A stretch of 64,000 nt of DNA. Origin: Lycocorax pyrrhopterus obiensis. Lineage: Eukaryota; Chordata; Aves; Passeriformes; Paradisaeidae. Location of the stretch: positions 9,963,168 to 10,027,167 of the forward strand of contig JACSVZ010000016.1 in the NCBI GenBank assembly GCA_014706295.1, written 5' to 3'. Under the pieces are notes generated by a model that was not told where the DNA came from, did no database searches, and saw only the letters and a program-made list of their open reading frames with translations. Every line of letters starts with the position of its first letter. The stretch's first letter is position 1. The translations under genes were made by a program, and so were the position numbers. This document shows positions 37,101 through 50,500 of this stretch, in pieces.

Positions 37101-40100
37101 TAACATTTAATTTCCTAAACCTGCAGTAAGTTGTCATCTCACATTGGGAGATAGTGAATGAAAATTGTAGGAAAGCTTATTTTTCCTTCCAAAATAACCA
37201 TTCTGTCCATTAGCCAGTGTGATCTCTCAAATTTGCATGCTTTTCATAACAGCACTGGTGACAAAAATTTATTCATCCTTAGTGTAGCTGTGTGAAACAA
37301 ACAGCAGAAAAAAACTTGCTTACGCTATATAGGAAATCATTCACACCACATGAGATTTCCTACTTTACTGACTTTTATTGTTCTTCCATTTATTCATTTC
37401 CCTGTATTTGGCAGGTTGGTGTCCCAGTTCTGTTGTAGATAGGCTGAGGCTTGTTTATGCTTTTGAGTAGGGCAGTCCAATTCTGCCAAAAAATAAGGAC
37501 AAAGCCTGTTGAGAGGCTGCATCCTTCTGCATAAAAAAAGAAAAACCTCTCTCAACTCGGCTTTCCATTTGCATCAGAAAACAATCTGTTCATTAGAAAC
37601 AGTTCATAATCTTAAATGTTTTTCTAAGCTCCATACCAACTGATTCTCATTACAAAACAAACAAAAATTACAATTTACAAAAGTGAAAGGTAGATAATTA
37701 CAGCAGAACACCCAGTTATTAGATCATTTCCAAGTACACAAAAGGAAGGAAATGAATGGTTTGTGAACACCCATATGCTGTAGCAGACATTTCTCAGTGA
37801 GAATAAATGAAAAGTTTTTCAGTACAATGAACGCCCCAAGGTACCACAAGAATTTACTTCACAGGAGTAAAAAAGATACATGAATTTGATACCTAAATAT
37901 TTTAGGAACAACAATCAGTTAGAACACACCTTGCAATTATTTGCACTCAGTTTTGAGAAGAATGTGCTATAGGCTGACATACAAGAAAAAAAGAATTCCA
38001 CTATTTCAAATAATACACTAGCATTCATACATGCTTTTTAATCTATTCGGATTTGTAAAAGCCTCAAAAAAAAGAAGCTATCCAATACTTGAGTTATTAC
38101 ATGCATCAAGATACATAACATAAAAGAGATTTCTTTTAGAATTTTACCAGTGATCAGCATTTCTCACTTATTTTACCCTTTCCACCACATTTAGGGAAAA
38201 TGGGGCTTAATTGTGGAAGCTAGCAGCTGTTGTAGCTCCGTAATGCATATAAATAAAACACCAAAAGACTGCAGGGCCTCCTTTTGGGGTTACTATTTTA
38301 ATGAAGCAGTATCACAGTTCTAGCTCGTTCCACCCTTTCCACAGTGCATATCAGCAGTAAATTTCATCGACTGCATGCTGCATCACTGAATTAAAGATAG
38401 AACCTACTGGGATGGAGCTGAAACCAATGTGAATTTAGAGCTGTATCACACATAGCAGGAGCTGTGAGTCTTGAGCAGGGACTGGGCTCATTGCCCACAT
38501 CATGGCCTTATCAAAGTATCAAGCAAATAATAAACATAAAAAATTAAGTTCAATAACTTTGTTATCAGTATAACTAAACACAGCTTTCATAAACATATCA
38601 GGTCTATGCCTGCAAAGCCTTATAGTCACTTTTTCCTTTATTCCTCTAAGCCAAAAAGCAAACCTTCATTATCACTTAGAGTCCACCTGGTTCTCCAAAC
38701 TGCAATTACACCACCTGCACTGCCATTCCACACTAGAGAAAATTTAGCCCCACTTCACTGTCATTTCTGCTAGAGTGTAGCTGTCACCCAGTCTATTTGC
38801 CTCTCATTAGCAAAGCACACCCTGGCAATAAGCAAAAGGACTCCTCATATACGGCAAAGAGACAGCGAAGACATTTGATGGATGTCACGCTGCCACTGAT
38901 TCCTATGTCCATCTCAGCAATGCAAGCCTTCCATGAGCACCAGTAACTGTGCATGCACAGAACACACGTTTCCCCGCTTCCTGAGCAGGCTGGGGTTGGC
39001 ACATACAGCAATCTCATTCTGTTTGTATGAAAGTTTCATATTTTTCCCCATTATGAGTCCCCACAGCCCAGACTGATAGTAGACCCAGCTGTCCTTTATA
39101 ATTACATTTTAATGACTTAGGATGGTTGTTTGCATTTTGGCAACTTGTTTAATAGTGATGACATTTAAATTGTCACAACTAGGCTTCAAAGTTATCAATT
39201 TATTAGATGATCAGGAAACTTCACACCTATGGCAGTGAGGTTTTTTGGCTGCAAAATCAGTAATCCATCAGCACACTGATTTATATAATGAGGGTTATTT
39301 CATAGGGATATGCTTTAGTTAATTCAGCCCTGAAAGGGATTTACTTGCACGAATTAAAAAGGTTCTGTTTACTTATTTATTACTTTAGATTGACAGATAC
39401 TCTAAAAACACACATATTGTGTTTTGTGTTCTGTTGCTTTTTCATTTCAGTACATTGACTTTTTGTGCACATATCCATTTATTTCTTCTCCTTCGGCAAA
39501 TGAACCTGGGATTTGCAGAATCACATATGATTCCTTCAGAGAAACACTTCTCTGATACAGCAGCAGAAGCACTCAAATATTGCATAGTCTATATTCTCAG
39601 TAGATTTTTTTTTTTTGCTAAGTATTTCAACACCCATCCCCCAATGGTGCATCAAAACAGTTGTCCAACTCCTTATAAATGTAGAAGTCATGAACACCAG
39701 AAAAATTAACCCTGATTGCCTGGTCTAAATATCAAGTTTAATCATAATATTGTCAGCTGCCTGGCACATACCCTACACAATGCTTGTTTACCCCCCATGT
39801 TCCCTACTTCCCATTTCCAACCCAATGGTTTCGAAGTCTCCCACCCGGCCCTACTTGACCTGCTGTTTAGAAAAGAAACAGCACATGGTAGGGGCAGGTA
39901 AAGCTCATGAGTTTCCTCACAAACCCACTGCTGCACAGCCCCAGCTCTGGAGGGGGCATAGCTACAAATGAGCAGTGCTGGACAGGCCCTTTAGAACAAA
40001 CTGGTATCCTGCCATGTCTCCAGAACTGGAGCTCAGCACCAGGACTGGCAAGCACACCCCAGCCATTCCCATCAGTGGCACAGAGCAGATCCCCTCACCA

Positions 40101-42088
40101 GGCAGGCTGACCACGGATGGCAGCTGCAGGAGGTGGTGGGGCTGCAGCCCACAAGCAACCCACGCTTCTGGCAGAGGAGACAAACTGGTCAGTTGATTCA
40201 GAAGTTACTGGGGGGGAGCAGCATGCAGGTAAAATTGCCACACATTGATGTTTAGGAAATAAACTAAAACATACTCATACACCTGACTGGTGATTGATAT
40301 CAACAGGGATATGCCAGTCATCACAAAGGAAAGTAGCTCTGGCTCTGGACTACTGCTCCCTGCCAAGTCCTTGATGTACAAATGGCACTGCTGACAGGCA
40401 CCATGCAGATGCAAGCGAACACCCTGTGAGCTCCCACCTACCTCAGGGACTTGGCCCAGCATAGAATGTGCCATATAATCTTTCCTCCAAGAGAGGACTG
40501 GCTGTAATACACAAGTAGGCAAAAAAAAAAAAAAATCTAATGAATGCTCTTCTCTTGACAATTTTGACTGGCTTTTCCTCCTTATCAGTGGTATTACCTT
40601 CAAGCAAGCAATGATTAAGTAAACAGATCTCAAAGAAAAGTCATTTCAAGTACAGATTTCTTCCACTAAATTCCCTGGAGTGCCCACTCCATAGGCCTTG
40701 GGCAAAATCCAGCATGAATTTATCTCAAGAATAGGCCAATGCTCATTAATCAAGCAAAGGCCTGGCTGAAATCCTCACAGGCGGCTGCGCAGAACGCCAA
40801 GTCACCTTGTTGTAACTGATCTAGGTACTCTGCAGTGCCAAAAGCCAGAAAGCTGCCAGAGACCATTATACTACAGATGGAAAGCCAGTAAAGAGAACAA
40901 GGAAAGTAATTAAAAAATATATTTCTCAAGCTCATTGGACATGGATCAAAATTTGAACACAGAATGAATAATCAAAATAAATGTGACAGGTAGCAGAAAT
41001 ACACATTAGTGAGCTGCTGAAAGAAAAAGCTTCAAATAGACTCAAGTTTTTAGAGGAGGAGGAAGAGGTCCCCAGGGCAATCCCCATGGGAATTCTTTGA
41101 CTCTGGGAAGTGGGAGGGTTCATCTAACTAATGGTTGAAAAACTTGCCCTTCTACCTAGAAAGCTGGAAGATCCCCAGAAACCTGAACAAGTCCTAGAAA
41201 GTTAGCATAAACACCCCTGCAGATGGCTGAGCATTATTTTTATGCCGTTGTCAGTGCTCATACCTTGCCAATTGCAAGCCCTCTGCCCCGACCTCTGCTC
41301 TGTTTCCAGGGGTGGCCTTTGAAGTGTGTGATTCCTGCAGTGGAGATGGCTTGTGGAACAGAGCAGCCCGGGGCTGCGTTACTTGTTCTAGCTGGGAGCT
41401 GTGCTGGCTCTCAGCACAAGCAGAGCACGATGTGAATCCTGCCTGCTCCAGCCCCACCCAGCCCCTGGAGACAGCCTCAAACTGATCCCAAGCACCTCGC
41501 TGATTTTGTTTAAAGAAGATTAGAAAGCTCTATCAGCAGACGACTGACAGGCATTCATCTTCAGCAAAGTGAAAAATAAACTGGAGTAGTAAGACAGCAA
41601 CCTGTTGCAGCTCTTTGCTCAGTAAGTACACCGTGTCAGAGCATTTCTCAGCTGCATGTCATGACAAGCAGTCACGGGAGGACAGCATGGAGCCATCTGC
41701 TGCTGCTCCAGGTCTGAAGAAAGGCTTCCACCTCTTTTTCTTGGTCCCACAAAAAACACCACATCTGTCTTTGTCCTGAGGCGATTATCATGGCCACAGC
41801 AGCACTACCACAAAAACGGGGGTGAAAGCTGCTATTCGAAACCAAGCTAAAGACTGAGCCTTATTTCCTATACATACACAGCAAAAAGCATCATCCCCAG
41901 CAGCCTCACCAGCTATTTCCACCAGCTGCTTTCAGTAGGTTCCAGTGCACTAAAGGCAGTTTAAAAAAAAAAAACAAACCACACCTCAATTTTTATTGAG
42001 CTTTGAAGACCACTGCTTCTATTTCAGATCTGAATAAAGCATTGTGCTCCTGAAGGCTTGTCTGCTTTTCCCATCTATACTAGAGGAC

Positions 42089-42110
42089 CAAATACAATAT
42101 ATTGTATTTG
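42089..42110. repeat. 22-bp perfect palindrome
   Basis: CAAATACAATA is followed directly by its exact reverse complement, with no spacer. It is AT-rich. No flanking features explain it. Confidence 0.9.
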
Positions 42111-42808
42111 CCAGAAGATTCTGCTTTATCAGGTTAGAGTGAAATTTCTCCTGAGATGAACCTGAGTAACACTCAGCTAAGCTCCCAGGTTTGGTGATAG
42201 TCAGTAGTTTTATGTAGTTTGATTATAACTCATACAGTATTTTCTACACTAAAAATGCTTAAGTGCTTCAAAAACCCAATTTGCTCATCATTTATTTTAG
42301 TTTACTGCTTTCTACAGCAGCCTTGTAATTTCTACTGAATGTTGTAAAAACCAATAATGAAAAAAGTGAAAATAATGCTTCAGTAGAGCTTACTAGCTTT
42401 GAATTGCCACTTTCCAATTCACTGCCTTAAATATTGTATTTGCCCCTTCCTTACCCTTCCTCTGGGTTGTTCCAGAGTGAAGGGGACCCAGCCCCAAGGT
42501 ACCTGAGCAAGGAGCAGGGAAGGTCCACGGGCAGCAGCTGGTTCAGCCAAGAGTCCAAAACAGAAGGCAGCCCATGAGGATGAGGCAGGGCAGGAAGTCA
42601 AAACCAGGCATTGTACCTAGATGGAGGTGTTTGGAAACAGAAGCATCAACCAAGGGCCCATGACCAGGGTAAGGCTAGGGAACAGCAGGAGACCAACCTT
42701 GGTTCAGGCCTGCTCAGAAAAGACCAAAGCCCTTGGGCTGACCTTAAGTGGGGCTCTGGGCCCATGGGCAGGGGGTGTGGCTGCAGGGACCCAGATGAGG
42801 CTGGTCAG

Positions 42809-42842
42809 GGCCTATTAAGGCCTAATTAAGGCCTATCAAGGC
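42809..42842. repeat. Three short tandem copies of GGCCTAnnAA
   Basis: Units GGCCTATTAA, GGCCTAATTAA and GGCCTATCAA are head to tail, followed by a further GGC, at the end of a GC-richer patch (about 42,440-42,800). This is a small imperfect tandem repeat of 10-11 bases. Confidence 0.8.
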
Positions 42843-45800
42843 ACTCTGAGCTGTTACAGATGCCTTCATTAGGCTTAGTTTTGTTAAATAAAACTTAATA
42901 TATTAAAGACAGCTTTAGGAAGTTGAAACCAACCAATCAAACAAACAAACAAAACCCCCAAACAAATAACCAATGCCCATTTCAATATTATGGATATTAT
43001 TAAAATTATGGCATACTATGTCTCCTCACTACTTCTGGGATTCAAACTTCCAAGGGAAATAAAGCTTCCCTCTTTGTATGAAAACAGAAATAAAAAGACC
43101 AAATTGTGAAGTAAATTTTTTGAAGCAGTCTTCTGCTCATATCAGCCCCTCTTCCAAATGCTTCCTCACCCCTGCCTCTGCCTCTCAGCCTCTCTGCATG
43201 GGACAAGAGTCAGGCTAGTGAGCACAAACGATGTAGGACCAAGGTTAGCATAAAAAACCAAAAACATGCAGAGCCTGAATTCTACTCATATATCCAAAAG
43301 AAAATGCAGAGCAAGAAAAGACTTCCAAGAAGGGGCTTAAATGTAATTTCTGGTGAAATTACTGTACTATCTTTGACAAATCCGTCTTTACAAGGAGTGC
43401 CAGATGAAGCCCTCTGGTATTGCCTCTGGATTAGCCCAACTTTGAGAGCGGGGAACCTGAGAGTACAGTAAATCGACATTTCATCTCCTTTGGAAAGGAC
43501 ATTGCTTCCACTGTCCTGGCATCCTGCAGGCCAATGGAGCACACAAATGTCACCAGAATACTGACACATCCTTGTTATAAAGTAGTTCAAATTTCATAAA
43601 AAATTGGATCAAAACCCATGTTTCCGTAACAGAAAACATTATATGAATGCTTTATAGGAATGGGAAATAATCACAAAATTTTCACAGCTAGACTATTAAG
43701 AAAAATTCCCTGCCAGCAGAATATACTTTAACTTCATGATTTTTATAAACTGTGAATGATGACATGTAAATTATGCTGCCACTGAAAAAAAAGAACTATA
43801 TTCAACAGAATATTTCCTGCCTACAGTATTATCATGAGTAACAGCTTCTTGACTGTTTTTCCTGTGGTCAAGCAAAATTAAGATAAATGTTTGCATATAC
43901 AACTTTTAAAATCAGTTTTGGAAGCAGGTTACTCTTTTGTTACTTCATACCAAATAACTTTTTACATTATAGTTTGTTTCATCAGTGATGTCACATTATA
44001 TTTTCTTTGCTTTTGATACCTTTTTTTAGAAAGCCCTTCAGCTGCATAGAAGGATTGCCTGGTACCATCTTCTTTGGCATAGTTCACACATTCATTCCCT
44101 TAACACTGCCTTTTGGTCTACTCCTTTCTCTTCTGGTTACATACAACAGCTCGGGCTTTTGAGCTTTTTCAAAATGCTTTGGCTTAACTGAACTGTCTCA
44201 TGGAAGTACCTGGATAAGCAGGAGGTGACTGATCATCTGATCAGATTCCTTTGGCTGTAAGTGTTGGGAAACCTCCTTGATCTTGGTCTGTTTCTTCCAG
44301 CCCACATTAAGACCAAGACACTCCTTTAGTTTCCATTTGGTTGTTTCATCTGTGTCTTCTGGGAGTCTAAATGAACAAATCAAGAACGTCCAGGATATAT
44401 TCCGTTTTAACTCTATAAGTTGGAGAGAAAGGATCTCTATTTTTCCCTCCATTTGTCTACATTGTATTATAAAGTTACTGTGTTAGTGATGCTGGCAGCT
44501 GAACTGGAGAAAGTAAGCTCCCAGCAAAGGAGAAGTTAGTAGAGGTGGACTACGTAGTAAAAACAGAGTTAATGTCAGATCAAAGACTCTGAAAGAGTAA
44601 GCCCTGAATTCATACAAAACATTCACTATCAGATCTTGTTTCCATCTCTCTCAGAAGGGCTTGTGTCCACAGTTTCCAAGGCATTATGTTGTTTTCAGAA
44701 CCAGAATGGTAGCAGTGGTACAACAGCTGTATATAAACTAGTAACATGTTTAAACTGATCCTTTGATCATCTGTATTTTGTCAATTTTCTGACAGACTCA
44801 TAATATTCGGTGTATCAAATTCAGGGTTACTGCTTCTCTCCTCTGCTATTTGTAAACACTGTCACGTACTGACAGTCTAGGAAAGCCACAGTTCCTTTAC
44901 CATAACTACACTCCGACATTCTTACATTTGCAGGCTAGCCCTAACTAGTTTCTTCAAGATTAACATAAACAGTGTTTCAAATGTGTTGCTATCAGATTCC
45001 CAGCATTAATTAGAAAAATATCCTTCAGATATGGATTTAATTTGCATCCATGAATTCATAGCAGGATGTTCCTTTGCAATTGTTACACGTTGAAAATCCT
45101 CCGTATAAACCTCAGAAAAAGTGAGTATTCTGAGATCTGCTCTACTGCTTCTAAAACATGTTTAAACCTTGTGCTATTAAGCAAAGATCTCAATGTCACT
45201 TTTTCATTATGGGTCAACATATGACTAAGCTGTATGTTTACACTGATAATAGCTGTATGATAAATATTTACATGGATTATATAGTTAGCAGTAAGGCGTA
45301 AGCAGTGCTGACCATATGCGTCACTCCTGTACCAAGAGTACACGGGTTATGAAAATGATATTTTTGGTTTTTTCTTCTTTATTTTCTTTCCAAGTATCGA
45401 ATTCTCTTTCTAATAAGGCCAGACATAACCAGGAAACAGAACCTATACTGTTAATAGTTGCTTAAATGGAAAGGGATATTGTCTCACATGAATTCAAACA
45501 ACCTTTTATGTGTCAGGCCTTCAGTTATTCAAGAACATTTTTCAAGTTGAGGAAAGCTGAGTAATAGCTCGTATGACACATGCATATAAAATCTAGAATT
45601 TGTCAAAAAAAAAAGTTGTAATATGTGAACAGTGTTTCTCATTTCATTCAATTTTATTGGTAAGAGAAATTAACATTCAGACAAAAAAGTACAAGAAATC
45701 CATGAGGTGAATGGTCGCATGAGATTAAAGAAAGAGAGCAGAAGGTGTTTCTTTTTTTCTTCTAACCAGCTTTTTATGTAAGTATAAAATAACCCAGAAG

Positions 45801-46936
45801 ATCTGGTGGGATTTTAGTAAAGTTTGTGTAGAACAAGGAAAAAAAACCCAACTTTTAAGAACTTAATGGGTATAAAATCCCACACTTGGGTAAAGAATAC
45901 AAGAACAATGGTGGGGTTTTTTTTTTAAACATTGCTACATATGTGGCCCATTAATTATAGCACTAGAACACATTATTCATTTCCTTAGCTTCCCATTGTT
46001 CCTGTGACTTGTTATCCCTGCCATATCATTAAGGATCTGAAAAGAGAGAATAGTAATATATGATTGCTCAGATTGACCCACAAAGAAAAAAACTACGATC
46101 TTCTAGGTCCCAGAAAGGAACCACAACCTCAGGACTTGTACATCCAGTAATAAGATCTGGGCCTGTATTCAGGCAGTAAATATGGCATCTTTAAGAATTA
46201 TGGACTGAAGTTATGATTGCCCAAAAATGGAGTATGCTGTTACAGGAAATGGTGCCAATTGTAGTAAACCTGGTGTATGATAGAAAATCTATCAGTTCAG
46301 GCACTTTTAACTCCCACATCCTGTGATTTCTATGAATTATTATGATTAGCATTAATTGAGGTAACAGATCTAAATGTGCCAAAAGTAAGGAGCTTAAGGT
46401 AACGTGTCTAAATGGTGGCACACACTGAGTCTTGCCCGCCTCTTTTGGCTTCTGTTTGTTCTTGGAAGCGAGGACTATGCTGAAGTTGCTTGTTTTGGCA
46501 AAGCCTGCTCCTTTAACTTGATCTCCACCCTATTTCTAGGAATTCAGCCCCTTTCATGCCTGCCAGTCTGCTGAGCTGTGTGCTGTTTTTGGAAGGGCAA
46601 AATGCAATTTTCTTATAAATTCTATGACATACTTGTACAAGTTGCCAAAATGTTCTGTGAAACCTGAGTGCCACATAAATGACAGCAAAATCAGGCCATT
46701 TACATGTAGCTTTGGCTATGGGGTTTGTATGATTCATTTCTAGTCCCATATTTGCACCATCAGCTTGCCAACATTTCTATGAGAACCTATTATTTCAGGC
46801 ATTTATAATTTGCTCAGTGTATTCCCTACTGAATATTAGTAACAAAGCTCACAATCTGGATATCTATGTCAAATTTGGGGAATAATACAGTGACACCAGT
46901 GACTAGTACTCTACACAAGTGAAACAAATACAGTTT

Positions 46937-47169
46937 TTAGCTGTGCCAGGGGAGGTTTAGGTTAGACATTAGGATGAAATTTTTCACAGAAAGGGTGATT
47001 AGACAGTGGAATGGGCTGCCCAGGGAGAGAGTCACCGTCCCTGGAGGTGTTTAACAAGAGTGGATGTGGCACTGAGTGCCACAGTCCGTTTAACACAGCA
47101 GTGTTTAGTCGTAGGTTGGATTTGATGATCTCTGAGGTCTTTTCCAACCTTGTTGATTCTGTGATTCTG
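46937..47169 (+). mobile_element. CR1 LINE 3' fragment just upstream of the RHBDD1 promoter
   Basis: Classic CR1 blocks in plus orientation are visible: 'ggaggtttaggttagacatt', 'gggctgcccagggagagag', 'ccctggaggtgtttaa', then 'ttggatttgatgatctctga' and 'ttccaaccttgttgattctg' at the 3' end. It is 5'-truncated and non-coding. It ends about 120 bases before the CpG island of RHBDD1. Confidence 0.92.
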
Positions 47170-47391
47170 CAATGTCTTTATCTAACTGCTTTTAACGCTT
47201 GCAAAAAAGTCCTCGAACTATAAAACCTACAGAACTAGTTACTGTTTTGCATGTGCAGTAAAACGCTTTCAAAGGAAACCTGATTATGTATTTTAATAGT
47301 GCGCAGTGCCAGGGACCGATACCCGCCCCGAAACACGGCCTCAGCCCTCAGCCCGCCCGCGCACAGCGCCCCTGGCGGCGCGGCGGCCCCG

Positions 47392-47467
47392 GCGCAGGCG
47401 CGGTGCGTTTCCCGGGCGGGGCCGGGGCCGCTCCCCTCGCCGCGGATTGGCGGCCGCGGGTCACGTG
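47392..47467 (+). promoter_or_regulatory. RHBDD1: RHBDD1 core promoter cluster: NRF1-like, CCAAT, E-box
   Basis: In order: GCGCAGGCGC (47,392-47,401), close to the NRF1 site; an inverted CCAAT box, GATTGGC (core ATTGG at 47,446-47,450); and a palindromic CACGTG (47,462-47,467) preceded by GGT. There is no TATA box. This arrangement is typical of a housekeeping-type CpG promoter with dispersed starts. The start site should lie close to or just after this cluster. Confidence 0.55.
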
Positions 47468-47507
47468 GGGCGGCGCGAGGGCCCGAGTGCTGCCGCCGGC
47501 GGAGAAC
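47468..47507 (+). other. RHBDD1: Probable non-coding first exon of RHBDD1 (3' part)
   Basis: A splice donor, GAAC|GTGAGT, begins at 47,508 inside the CpG island, about 40 bases downstream of the E-box. It would join to the acceptor at 53,347, giving a non-coding first exon. The 5' end is not determined. Other donors in the island cannot be excluded. Confidence 0.45.
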
Positions 47508-50500
47508 GTGAGTGCAGGGAGGGGGGGATGCTGGAGCCGCTGCCGCTTCCTCCCCGTTCCTGTGCGGCGGCTCCTCCTCCTGCCGTGCTCTCCTACTCTG
47601 CTTTCCTGCCCTCCTCCTCTCTTGCCTTTGCCGCCGCCTCCCGGCGGAGAGCTGCCCCCCGGCCGTGAGGGGCGCGGCCCACGCCCGGGGAGCGCCGCCC
47701 TGCTGAGCCGGGGGTGCCCAGTGCAAGCCCCAGCAAGCGGGGTCTGGGCTGGGTGAGCTGCCCTCAAGGTGCGCTCTGTAGGAAGTTTCCCTCCGCAGAG
47801 CGTAGCTCGTTCGCCGCAGCTGCAAGGAGCGGTGGTGGGAATTACGGAAGTGAAGCGGCCTCAGAAGTCGAATCCCCAATATTTCACGGCTTCACAGCCG
47901 TTATCTTTATACGCATACCCACCCTCGTGCCTGTGGGACTGGGTTCTTGGGAGCGCTCTCGGTGCGTAGGAGCAGCCGAGTGTCGGGAACCCGCGGGGCT
48001 TACCCGCAGCCACACCCGCACCTGTGCTGTGCTGTGTTGTGCTCCTCACAGCCGCCGCAGTTTGGGTTTATTGCTTTCATTTACTCCATTTTCTAAAGCG
48101 GTATTTTTTACAAATTCTATAACTAACTTACTAAAAAAAATCAGTGACTGGCCAGAACTATATCCCTTCCTATGTTAAAACTACGAAACAAAAAAAACCT
48201 ACCCCCAAAAACTGCAAATAACTTGCACCTGTATCAAAGAAGAAGCAATGGCAAGTGTATCTTGGCTGTATTTGGTAAGCTTTCTTACAGTTGTTAAAAC
48301 ACCAAGTTTAAGTAATTCGGGTGTCTATAAAATGTAATTAACAATGCCTGAGCTGGTTTGATTTCCTGAAATAGCACAGTGTGTTCTTCCTGAAACTGTT
48401 TTTTTTTATTGGCATAGATTGGAGGTGTTGACAACAGTAGTATAACACTAATACTAGAAAGCATATACTTCTGAATTGTTTGTCGATTTAACCAATATTA
48501 TTTAAAATGGATTTCTTCAAAAAGTAAGTTTCCCATTCTTCCTTTCTCCTACACACTGCAGACAAATTTTCCCTCAAATCTACTGAGGAATGCTAAAATT
48601 GTAAGAATTGTTGTGCTTCACATTTCTGAAGTGGAGTCAGACAATCTTTGACGGTTTCATTTTTAATAATATTACAAAATTCTTAAGATAAAGGAGGATG
48701 CTCTTCTATGATTGTACGAGTGTAACAATTGCAGTCAAGGGGAAAACCAACAAACCCCAACCAAAACCCAAATCCCTGACCTTAATTAGAATTAAACATC
48801 TGTGAAGTTAAAACTCATCTGTGGCCTAATCTGAAGTTCACTGTTGTTTTGATGTATTTTTATTTTAAGCTGTGACATCCCCTTACCTTTACAAGTACAG
48901 TGATATTAAATATTTATGACTACTTTACTTCTTCAACTTCAATTAGTGTAGCTGTATCCTGGAGTTTTGAGAGGCAGTTACTAATTACTGTCTGTTTTGA
49001 GAGACATTTGACCTATTCCCTTGGGTTCTTTCCTGTGAAAGCTGTCTCATTTATTTTGGGATAAGGTGGCCAAAATGATTCTTGACATGTATTGTTTAAC
49101 ATGTGTATATTTTATTGTTGAGTAGTAATTGTTACACTCTTCAGAACACAATTTGAGTTTTAAGTTGAAATTTTTAGTTCAAACTTACTTTGTTACTTTT
49201 GGTAACAAAATAAAAGCTTATTTTGTTAAGGATTTCCTCTTTTAGTGGTGCTTAAGAAGATTAAAAATCTAGAAGAGATTTTCAGTGTTCATGCTGAAGC
49301 AGATACAAGATGCAGAAGAACTTCTCTATTCTAACAGAAAACTTTGAATGAAATGTAAAATGTTGCATAATAAAAAAAGACTGTGATACAGCCATCGATG
49401 AGGTTATTTAACGTTGATATTTAACTTTGTATTGTCTCAGCAAGGGAGTTGTTGACTTAAATAGTTTTAAAACATTTTTATTATAGATGGGTGACTTCTC
49501 TCACCAAATTCTGAAATGCTGTGTCTTTTCGGTTCACCATTCAGTATTCCTTTGTGAAGGAAAGCCCTTTAGATGAATCCAGAAGTTGTTCTTTATGAAG
49601 TAATTAATTTTATAATTAAGTCAGAACCTTTTCTTTGTTATGGACTACGTAACTGAGTGTACATTTCAGAGCTTATTGTAGCTGACAGCTTGCAGCTGAC
49701 CTTCTCCTTGCATACTTATTAAATATAAACAGGATGATTCATTATGTTTCAAATTTTTAGGGTTTTTTTTCCTTGCGTTGTTTTTTTTTTTCTGTTAGGC
49801 GTTTCTTCCACCCCCTTCCAAAGTTTGAGGGCCACAGTAAAAGTGTTTACAGTTTGCTCCTGCTTCCTTTGCCCTCCTCTTTTGCCCTAAAAACAGTTTC
49901 TGTCTTTACCTGAAGAAGCCTTTGTATCCTGAGACTGGTATCTTCACAGACAAGTAGCGTGGGCCTGTTGGGGCTTGTCTGTATTGTGGAATGGTTTGTG
50001 CTTAGGATCTGATACTCACCCTTTATGTTTCAAGTGGTTTTGACATTAGTTTAGCTCTAATCTGGATGTGTAGGCTGAATGCAGAGTTTTTTTTCCGGAG
50101 TGTACTTGATTTTGCATAAACATAAATCTAAATTTCAGGGTTGTTATGTCTGTTTTGGGGGGAGCAAGGGTACAGGGAGATTCTTTTCCTCTAAATTGAA
50201 ATTACAGCTATAGGAAAAGACAGTAGAACATTTCATTTTTACTGGTATTTACTAAAATATTTACCTTATTACATGAGTTTTTTAGTAATGTGAAGTCATA
50301 ATATTTTATGGTTGCCAAGTGAGTGAGGGGAGTTGTCACAGTAAAAAGTTTAAATGCTTTTTACTTGGTTAGCACAAAACAAACAAACAAATTCCAAGAA
50401 TATTTAGTTCAGATATTTATCTTGAGTAGGTGACAAAAATGCAGACACGTGGCAGCCTGGATGCAGGACAAATGTCCATATCCAGTCTATGCTGGAAATT

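Larger units (their letters stand above)
23200..47200. other. Intergenic region between IRS1 and RHBDD1
   Basis: These 24 kb are AT-rich and show no credible coding gene on either strand; the longest frames are under 160 codons and lack recognisable domains. Contents that can be named are two CR1 fragments, short simple repeats, a 22-bp perfect palindrome, GC-richer patches near 27.6, 39.9 and 42.6 kb, and a motif-dense candidate regulatory element near 36.7-37.0 kb. In human the IRS1-RHBDD1 interval is also gene-poor. Confidence 0.7.
47290..47980. other. RHBDD1: CpG island at the 5' end of RHBDD1
   Basis: A sharp switch from AT-rich to CpG-dense sequence, with GC boxes and long spurious frames on both strands. 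It marks the promoter and first exon of RHBDD1, which is oriented left to right. Lower CpG density continues past 47,800. Confidence 0.85.

Noticed and set aside
47235..47879. 214-codon minus-strand frame over the RHBDD1 CpG island
   Set aside because: It is the same GC-driven effect: low-complexity product, overlapping the RHBDD1 promoter.
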